This document shows positions 56,411 to 64,000 of a DNA stretch of 64,000 bases, piece after piece; within the stretch, counting starts at the first letter, position 1; each line of letters begins with the position of its first letter. The translations under genes and the position numbers were made by a program. The stretch lies in assembly GCA_015143295.1 (NCBI GenBank), contig CM026568.1, positions 38,262,441-38,326,440 on the forward strand. The letters run 5' to 3'. This DNA is from Tetracentron sinense (taxonomy: Eukaryota; Streptophyta; Magnoliopsida; Trochodendrales; Trochodendraceae). Below the pieces are notes generated by a model. That model saw only the letters and a list, made by a program, of their open reading frames with translations, had not been told where the DNA came from and did no database searches.

Positions 56411-57363
56411 AAAGGAAGGAGAGGGGTTCTCATTCCCCATGTGTCAAAAAGTTCCTATAGTTGAAGCCTTAACATAGTTCTGGTGGAACTGCTGCTGTTT
56501 GTTCACTTTGTTGAGAAATCAGAGTACACCTACGCCTTCCTTCCAGTTGATGTAAATATATTATTATTAGGCAGGAAGTCGTCATGCAGAAGTTTGTGTG
56601 GTGTAGCTAGTTTTGATTATGGAAAACCAAGCAATACATATTTGGTAACTTTTGGCAAAACAGTGAAATACTTGATATGGGATGTAGCATGGAATGTGAA
56701 GCTTGCAATGTATCATGGAACTGAATATGCTAATTCCTTGCTTTTATAAATGAAAGCAGGCTTCCCCAACTTGAATTAGTGACTATTGAGAAAAACAACA
56801 ATCTGCAGGTGTGCCCTCTATATGATGGCCCTCTAGATCTAAAGAGATCAAACAGCTCCTCTGCTTCTCAGTTTGGACAGCCTATGGTGTTGTCAGCTAA
56901 TTTTACGCACATAATGATAAGCAAAATGAGTAATATTAGTTGTATGTTTGTCAGTTAGAATGGAGATGGATTAAAGTTTTTGCTTTGTCCAAATATAACA
57001 TCTGCTTTTATAAAATAAAAAAATGGCAGCCCAACATGAATTGGCAGCTTCTGAGAGGAACAGCAATCTGCAAGTGCTCTTTCCATATGTTGGCCCTCTA
57101 CTGATAATTTTTTTATACCAAATATCAGGTATAAAGAGATGGTATAATCACATTTGAAGCAAAAGGAACACATCACAAAGGAGAACACTTGCACTGATTT
57201 CGGATCTGGTAGGACTCTTTGAGTCTTTGTTTTGTTCACGATCAATTACACTGCTTCCATAAACATTATGACGGTGGAAAAAAAAAATCGCTTGTTCGAG
57301 ACCAGATTGGTATGCATCTATAGTTGTGCTTCTACAGATTTTGCCTGAGTTGGATAGTCGCTG
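56411..57363 (+). other. 3' region of RAD52-like gene
   Basis: Probably 3'UTR and intergenic. Contains two similar segments of about 90 bp (from 56742 and from 57001), sharing tgcttttataaa, ccaac.tgaatt, caatctgca and ggccctcta. No further gene on the plus strand. An aataaa-like string is not decisive. Confidence 0.5.
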
Positions 57364-57463
57364 TCACTGCCAAGTGGAGGTCTCTTCTCCCTCCAACTCT
57401 CGAAACTTCTGGATATATATCTTAAAGGGATCCACGTACTCTTTGAACCCTAACGTCATGGCC
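57364..57463 (-). CDS. NF-YB: Last exon of an NF-YB-type transcription factor gene
   Basis: The minus strand reads an acceptor ttcttcag| at 57471-57464, then one base closing a codon, then [32 protein letters not shown] and a stop (complement at 57364-57366). This is the C-terminal alpha-helical end of the histone-fold domain of NF-YB (LEC1-like/HAP3), where '[27 protein letters not shown]' is conserved. The one-base phase would complete a Trp codon, as in LLWAM. NF-YB with NF-YC and NF-YA binds CCAAT boxes. No upstream exon with the rest of the histone fold is visible up to 64000, so it is either far away behind transposons or lost. Convergent to RAD52. Confidence 0.72.
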
Positions 57464-58796
57464 CTGAAGAAACACAGAAGTCAAGAGCAGTAATGAAGGA
57501 ACACTGACATGGATAGATCATAGATGGCATTAGAAAGGAAAAAGGGAAAGAGAGAGGGAGAGCCATGCACTTCTTGTTCAATTACATTCTAGAAAAATAT
57601 GGTGGGTAGTTCCAGGCACAATTTTGCATTAGCTACAGGTACCTTATATCCTCACTCATTTGCTTGGCCAGATACCTAAAGGGCTCGCCAGATAAAAACA
57701 TGTATTTTTGAGGGATGAGAATCTTTCTCTTCTAGCGTGTAGAGTCCCACTGAGGAATGGAGGTGCTAAAAGAGGGTTTGGCATCATCGATCATCTGCTT
57801 GGCTAGCTAACTTTAGGTACACATAGTGGTGGAGATTGGTGAAATTATCACCGGAACCTGACTTATTACCGGAAGCATTAAAATACTAATATCATAATTT
57901 TTTTTTATTGATATGATACTATTTCTTTTTTTTATAACTCAAACACACACACACTCACACAACACACACACTCAGCCCTACAATCTCAACTCAAGCCTAT
58001 AACCTCACACCCCTCAAAAAGATGGGTGAGGTGGGAGTACTTAAGGACAAAGTACCATGCAACAGTCGGTAATGACGTGGGATTATCATGGGCTACAGTT
58101 TATTTGAACACCCAGTTTTTTTTTTGTTTTTTTTTTAAACTTTGATATCGATACTATATGCTAAAACTTATGTATGAAAACTATATAACCTACATAACTG
58201 GGGTGGGGGTGGGAGTGGGGTCTAGCTCCACAATGTATCTACTAAGTGTAAGTACCCCATTTTTTGCACCCCTATTCCTCCTCCTGGCTTCTTCAAAGCT
58301 CCAAGGTATCCACCCAAACACCCTTCATTATAGCCCAAGACCCATATCCTAGCTCAGCAGCATACCCCAATCCAAGCCCAAGAACGAACGGTTTTATGTA
58401 TGGAGCTTTGATTATATTAGATCAAGTAGGTTTGCGCTATAGCAGGTAGTCACGGCCAAGTTAACTTTCTTGGGTGGCTCGAGCAAGCAAAATGCCTAAT
58501 TATGCTAAAAATCAGGCATTCGCTAGAGCCAATATTGTTTCGCTCGAACAATATTTTCCATACCATCTCGCTCGAGCGAGGTTAGCTTTGCTCGAGCGAA
58601 TTGGTCTTTGTATCTACCTGTGCATTTTTTTTTTTAATCTTAGTCCCTTTGTCATTTTCAATGGCACATCGAGACCACAACAATATAAAGAGGATGAGCA
58701 TTCCGCTTTTCTCATTTATTTTTCATGCACATTTTTTTTTAATGTTATCCTATGTCGGGGCCCAAAATCCAATCTAGGTCAAAATAGAACTTTGAC
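57464..58796. other. Intergenic or NF-YB intron DNA
   Basis: No further NF-YB exon seen. A (CA)n-rich stretch lies at 57939-57972. 58480-58620 contains several gctcgagcga palindromes typical of some LTRs. Confidence 0.5.
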
Positions 58797-59525
58797 TCGT
58801 GACACCCCATTATCCTGGCATATCATCTTAAAATTTCTTATATTAACAAGCATACAAGGCAATTAAAACATAAGCTTAAAAATTTCTCTGAATAATCATC
58901 AATCTTAAAATCAATAAATAAATTGAATCTTACAACATGCCAATTATAAAAATTTGATAATTAAATATGAACTCAAACATCCATCCTAATAAAATCCTTA
59001 ACAACCCTCAAAATTTCACAAAACTAACCATCTACTAATAACTAGGAATTCAAAACTAATAGTAAGGAAATTGATCCAGAGTATCCTCCTGAATCTCCTG
59101 CTTCAGATAATCACCTTCAATTCCCTCAGCGTGCTTTTCTCTTTGTTCGGCTTCGTAGTCTAAACCTGCCGACATAAACATATCGGCTAAGCAACGAAAA
59201 GCTCAGTGGATATAAAGTCCTAGCTAACAATATCATAAACATATCGCTTACATACTGCTTACATACTTATCATGCTTCACTTAACATGACTTATCTTGAC
59301 ATAAAATGCATACTAAAATCAAAGTGTGGAAACATGTGAGCATATACATGTTACTTATCGTACATGTGAGATCTTATCTTATAAAATTCAACACACTTTT
59401 ATGAAATAACATAAAATAACTCAAACCTTTATATCGGTTATGAGATTACATATTCATTTTGGATTCTAACGAATTGCACCCGTCGGTACACTTATGGTTT
59501 CTTGTGAGCCATATGACTAGTACCC
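58797..59525 (+). mobile_element. Tekay-like LTR fragment
   Basis: Starts tgacaccccattatcc and contains aagctcagtggatataaagt (59201-59220), a string typical of chromovirus LTRs. No paired LTR or internal region. Orientation inferred from the start. Confidence 0.45.
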
Positions 59526-60185
59526 TTGAAAATCTTAACTTTTGAGCCAGTCACTATCCAAAAAAGATGTCAAAATAAAATATACAGAATATGCAACAGT
59601 GAGAATGATTGGATTGAAGAGAATAAGGAAATAGAACAACATATTGAACAAAATTTCTCTGAGATGTTTAAATCATCAAATCCTACTAATATGGAAAAGG
59701 CTTTAGAAAATATTTAGACCAGCTTTACTGAGGAGATGAATGGACAACTATGCAGGCCTTTTTCTGTTGAAGAAATTCAAGAAGTGGTTTTTCAATTACC
59801 AGCAAGTAAGTCCCCAGGTCCTGATGGATTCCCTGGAGAGTTCTATCACAAAAATTGGGAGGTGGTGGGACCTGTTATTTGCAAAGCTGCCTTGAGTTTT
59901 CTAAATGGTGGCTATTTGCTGAAAGAGTTAAACCATAATTTTATTGTTTTTAATACATAAAGTGAAGCACCCATAAAAAGTTGGTCAGTACAGACCAATA
60001 AGTTTGTGCAATACAGTTTATAAGGTAATGTCTGAACTCATGACTAACAGATTAAAAGTTTGTCTCAATGAAGAAGAGAAAGAATGGAAAGGAGGGGTAT
60101 ATGGCTCTGAAACTAGATATGGCTAAAGCATATGACATAGTTGAATGGAGCTTCCTTGAAAGGGTTCTCGAAAAAATAGGTTTCT
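59526..60185 (+). pseudogene. LINE reverse transcriptase, N-terminal part
   Basis: Plus strand. 59570-59717 reads the EN-RT linker (NFSEMFKSSNP). 59736-59960 reads RPFSVEEIQEVVFQLPASKS, then PGPDGFPGEFYHKNWEVVGP, the first RT block of plant L1 LINEs. Broken frames then show a MALKLDMAKAYD-type motif with the catalytic Asp near 60100-60130 and FLERVLEKIGF. Cut at about 60186 by copia sequence. Confidence 0.85.
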
Positions 60186-60320
60186 TAATTTGATCCGATA
60201 TATCATTGATATCTAGACAAATAATTACACAATACTCGCCATTGAGTTTTGTGTAAACACACTTATCTTCTTCATTAATTTTGAACCCATTTGAAAGCAT
60301 AACACTTTAAAACTTTTGCA
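60186..60320 (-). pseudogene. Fragment of copia reverse transcriptase
   Basis: Minus strand reads [20 protein letters not shown] and GEYCVIICLDIND, closely related to 62967-62850 of the copia element on the right ([18 protein letters not shown]). A detached copy of the same family. Confidence 0.8.
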
Positions 60321-61346
60321 TTATGGTTACTTTATTCCATATAAAGATTTAAATAGGCTACAAACTTTATGTTATAGCCCTTGAACTACAATCCCTTCAT
60401 GTTGATCTAAATAAAATTCTGTTGTTTTATTTAACAGTATTTGAATTAAATAATTCTGTATTTAATCTTTATTAAGTTAAATAGAACAATACTATTCAGT
60501 GTACAGAATATGAATTTTATATTGGTTCACTATATATTCTGTTCATGTAACAATAAATTAAAACTACAGAATGAAATGAACTCACTGGTTTAGGAATTGA
60601 AAATCAACAGATCAAGTCGAGTAGTAACTCTCTCCTTAAGACAGATTTCGTCCCTCACACTGGTGCTTTTGATATACGGACGTCTGCCTCCCAGGATAAA
60701 GTGATCTTTACACAAACAGAAGAAGCACAGCAATCTGCTTGTCCAACGAACCAAAAACTATGTTATATCTCTCTCTTGGGCTAACACAGACTTATGAATA
60801 TGTAGAAGGAATCAGAGGCTAGGGAGTAGAAGAAGGAAATTTTCGTATGTAAGAATATGCACCAGAAAAGCCTTAAATAGTAGGCAAAGGAGACTGTCCA
60901 GAATGGTCAAGCCAGCCGGACCGGACCGGACCGGACTCGGACACGGGTCGGGGCGGGGCGGCGGCGCGCGCGTGTGTGTTGGTTCCACCTTGGAGCAAGT
61001 GCTCACTCCTTCGCAAAATTTGGGTGCCCCAAGGGCCCACCCTTTACTCCAAGGTAATGGTATTTAAACCACACTATAGTTTCAATAGTTTTCCAATGTG
61101 GGACTATTAAACTACACCATTCTTCAACTTATAATTTATGTTCAAGTGGCCCACTTTGAGATGAATTTCTCATTCACCACTTCACTGTTTTGGACAAGTG
61201 AATACACTACGTTGATCTCCTCATGGAGGAGAACATGAATCCACTTGGACCCGCCTCATAACCTTTGTGGGTCCCACTTTTATTTTGGGTCAAAGTTTGT
61301 AAAAAACTGTTTTCCCAGATTTTCTAAAACAGAATTTTTCCAACAA
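60321..61346 (-). mobile_element. 3' LTR of the right-edge copia element
   Basis: Ends cagaatttttccaaca, followed by the complement of a polypurine tract (tcccccacatgaatg at 61347-61361: minus CATTCATGTGGGGGA). Left border uncertain. Contains a GC-rich run (ccggaccggacc... to gcgcgcgcgtgtgtg, 60918-60980) unlike its AT-rich surroundings. Confidence 0.6.
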
Positions 61347-61929
61347 TCCCCCACATGAATGAAAATTCCTGGACAGAATACAGAAATTATGCAGACACTT
61401 AAGAGAGAGTACATAAGAGGAGATATCTTGCATAGGATAGGTAGCTTTTGGCTTTGAACCTTCCCTTATGTAGAACTATCGGATTTACTGGCTAATCAGT
61501 GAACATGATGTCTTGAACTGTCCAGCCGTTATTGTAAACCAAGACAATAGAATACACACATGATATCCCCAAACATAGTTTAGTTCTCATTGTTGCGTTC
61601 ATTTTGGCCCTGAACCCTTCCTGGTTTCATGAGTGCTCTAGAGAATTGTAGTCTAGTCAATTCTTATAGAACCGGCCCAGTTCACACTCACATAGGTGAT
61701 TCTTATTAAGAGTATTCTGCTATACTCCACTTGGTAGTCCAAGATATAAGAATCATTAATAACTTAGTTAATCCTAACACGATGCAGTCATCACTTTCTC
61801 ATTACAGATATGGGTAAGAGATATTATCTCTTAAGTGATTAGGTCGAGTCATACACAACTTAGTTGTCCCTTTGAACCTAGATCTTGGGATCTCCAGTCA
61901 ACTAGGTTGGGTTTCCATTGTGAATACCC
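61347..61929 (-). other. Untranslated region between copia pol and 3' LTR
   Basis: Non-coding between the pol end and the polypurine tract. Nothing further recognised. Confidence 0.6.
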
Positions 61930-62967
61930 TTAAGTTATAGACTTTAACCCCATTCCCCTCGATGAGTTACTTACTTGCTCTCTTGATAAACCTTTAGTTA
62001 AAGGATCAGCAATATTATCCTTTGATCTTATGTATTCTAAAGAGATTATCCCACTTGAAAGCAAGTGTCTAACGGTATTATGTCTACGACGAATGTGTCG
62101 AGACTTCCCATTATACATGTGACTCTGTGCTCTTCCAATTGCAGATTGACTATCGCAATGTATGCATATGGCAGACACAGGTTTTTGCCACATAGGAATA
62201 TCTTCTAAGAATTGTCGAAGCCATTCTGCTTCTTCTCTAGCTTTGTCTAATGCAATGAATTCAGATTCCATTGTAGACCGTGCTATACATGTTTGCTTAG
62301 AAGATTTCCATGAAATTGATGCATCCCCCAATGTAAAGACATATCCACTTGTGGATTTGGAGTCTTTAGTATCTGATATCCAATTTGCATCGCAGTATCC
62401 TTCTAGGACTGCTAGATATCTGGTGTAGCACAATGCATAGTTTTGGGTAAACTTTAAGTATCGAAGTACCCTCACTATGGCTTTCCAGTGGTCTTTCCCT
62501 GGATTACTGGTATATCTACTTAGTTTACTTATGGAGTATGCTATATCAGGACGTGTGCAGTTCATCACATACATCAAACTTCCTATGATTCTAGAATACT
62601 CCAGTTGAGATATGCTTTCACCAGTATTCTTAGCTAAATGTATATTTCCATCTATTGGAGTCCTTGCTATATGGTCATCGTACTTGTTAAATTTTTCAAG
62701 TACTTTCTCAATATAATGTGATTGAGATAAAGCATATCCATCAGATGTTTTGGTAATTTTCATTCCCGAAATCACATCTGCCACTCCCATGTCTTTCATA
62801 TCAAATTGTTTGTTGAACAATTTCTTAGTAGTTTTGATCATTTGATCATTACTCCCTATGATGAGCATGTCATCCACATAAAGACTTATTATGACATATT
62901 CTGCATCTATGTTTTTTACATAAATACATTTGTCACACTCGTTGATTTTGAATCCATTTGACAACAT
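61930..62967 (-). CDS. Copia reverse transcriptase (C-terminal) and RNase H
   Basis: A 345-residue open frame: [17 protein letters not shown] with the catalytic YVDD, then [40 protein letters not shown] (RNase H), [33 protein letters not shown] and [16 protein letters not shown]. Best-preserved pol piece of the window. A Ty1/copia of Tork-like type by motif style (lineage by eye only). Upstream is a stop and frame change near 62970-62988. Confidence 0.92.
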   Translation of the reverse strand: MLSNGFKINECDKCIYVKNIDAEYVIISLYVDDMLIIGSNDQMIKTTKKLFNKQFDMKDMGVADVISGMKITKTSDGYALSQSHYIEKVLEKFNKYDDHIARTPIDGNIHLAKNTGESISQLEYSRIIGSLMYVMNCTRPDIAYSISKLSRYTSNPGKDHWKAIVRVLRYLKFTQNYALCYTRYLAVLEGYCDANWISDTKDSKSTSGYVFTLGDASISWKSSKQTCIARSTMESEFIALDKAREEAEWLRQFLEDIPMWQKPVSAICIHCDSQSAIGRAQSHMYNGKSRHIRRRHNTVRHLLSSGIISLEYIRSKDNIADPLTKGLSREQVSNSSRGMGLKSIT

Positions 62968-62988
62968 TGCATTGTCAAATTTTTCATG

Positions 62989-64000
62989 TCATTGCTTCGG
63001 TGCTTGTTTCAATCCATAAAGTGATTTAACAAGCTTGCATACTTTCCTTTCTTGTCCTAGAACACAAAAACCTTCAGGTTGTTCCATGTATATTTCTTCA
63101 TTTAGATCACCATTTAAGAAAGCCGTCTTGACATCCATTTGATGAATGTCAAGATTCTTTAATGCAGCAATTGCAATCATCATTCGAATTGAAGTTATTC
63201 TCGTCACTGGAGAATATGTGTCAAAGTAATCTAGTCATTCCTTTTGACTATATCCTTTGACCACAAGTCTTGCCTTATACTTGTCGATTGAACCATCTGC
63301 TTTCATTTTCCTTTTGAATATCCATTTATATCCAAGAGGTTTACTTCCTGATGGGAGATCAACTAACTCCCATGTAAGATTATGCAGAATAGATTCAATT
63401 TCACTATTTACAGCCTCTTTCCATAAAGGAGCTTCTGGACTTGACATAGCTTCCTTAAAAGTTTGAGGCTCATTTTCTAACAAATATGTTAGAAAATCAG
63501 GACCAAAAGACTTTAACTTTTTAGCATGTTTGCTAAGTCTAGGTTCTTCACTATTACTTTCAAAGTCTTTATTACTACTCATAATAGGATCCCTGGTTCT
63601 TTTAATTGAACTAGTCTCTTGTCCAGATTTACAAGGAAATACATTTTCAAAGAAATAGGCATTCCTTGATTCAATAATAGTGTTTACATGCATATCAGGA
63701 TTTTCAGATTTGTGAATCAGAAATCTATATGCACTACTATTATTTGCATAACCAATGAATATGCAATCAACAGTCTTAGGTCCGATCTTAGTCGTTTTAG
63801 GACTAGGAACAGCCACTTTAGCCAAACACCCCCACACTTTCAAGTATTTGAAAGAAGGTGATCTTCCATTCCATATTTCATAGGGTGTTTTATTGATTAC
63901 CTTTCGGGGTATTTTTTTAAAAAAATATAATTTGCAGAAAGAATTGCTTCCCCCCACAAATTCTGAGGTAATCCCGAACTAATCAACATAGCATTCATCA
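62989..64000 (-). pseudogene. Copia integrase end and reverse transcriptase start, runs off the edge
   Basis: 63957-63235 reads NKTPYEIWNGRSPSFKYLKV, the integrase C-terminus with FIGYANNSSAYRFL, then the linker to RT with WKEAVNSEIESILHNLTWEL and YKWIFKRKMKADGSIDKYKA. 63207-62989 reads LDIHQMDVKTAFLNGDLNEE, IYMEQPEGF and YGLKQAPKQ. A stop at 63232 and a frame change at about 62985 break the polyprotein. The 5' half lies beyond 64000. Confidence 0.9.

Noticed and set aside
57464..64000. Further NF-YB exons
   Set aside because: I read the minus strand for the histone-fold motifs before LLWAM and found none. The region holds LTR, LINE and copia sequence.

Overview
The window is nuclear DNA of a flowering plant with a repeat-rich, probably large genome. 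The species cannot be named from it. The evidence is eukaryotic introns with GT..AG borders, plant-type LTR retrotransposons (Ty3/gypsy Tat, Ogre and Tekay types; Ty1/copia Sirevirus and Tork-like types), L1-type LINEs, SINEs, MITEs, and pieces of two plant host genes. No prokaryotic gene organisation, CRISPR array or rRNA gene is visible.

Layout. Positions 1-8250 are old repeat wreckage: the 3' end of an Ogre/Tat-type LTR (1-531), a broken Tekay/Del chromovirus on the minus strand (about 540-3340), a two-copy higher-order tandem repeat (3345-5110), and two small MITEs (5687-5962 and 7733-7847). Positions 8251-31901 are one complete Tat-lineage Ty3/gypsy element on the minus strand. It has two LTRs, the PBS TTGGCGCCGTCTGTGGGAA and a 5-bp target duplication gttga. 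Its second RNase H domain was split by a complete Sirevirus-type copia element (14456-26439, also minus), which has its own LTRs, PPT, iMet PBS, gag, pol and a third ORF downstream of pol. The Tat element also carries a spliced plus-strand (antisense) gene between its integrase and 3' LTR.

The main host gene begins 640 bp beyond the Tat element. It encodes a plant RAD52-like single-strand annealing protein, closest by eye to the plastid-targeted RAD52-2/ODB2 type. It has four exons (32539-32873, 33199-33236, 34455-34546, 56264-56410) that join in frame to 203 residues, with GT..AG at every junction. Intron 3 is 21.7 kb. It is packed with nested insertions: two plus-strand LINEs, a 5'-truncated minus-strand LINE with a 12-bp target duplication, a solo Tat LTR, a 3.4-kb solo Ogre-type LTR (TSD gggct) containing two MITEs, a PIF/Harbinger-type element and a small gag-protease-only LTR element. 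Intron 2 holds a SINE.

Downstream of RAD52, 57364-57463 on the minus strand reads as the last exon of an NF-YB transcription factor gene. Its upstream exons are not visible here. The window ends in a Tekay-like LTR fragment, a LINE reverse-transcriptase fragment, and a truncated Tork-like copia element (about 60186-64000, minus) that runs off the right edge.

The two host loci are apparently intact islands in a sea of nested transposons. The findings most worth checking are the TE-inflated RAD52 intron, the 22/23-bp enhancer-like arrays in Tat LTR U3 regions, the antisense gene of the Tat element, and the extra ORF of the Sirevirus.
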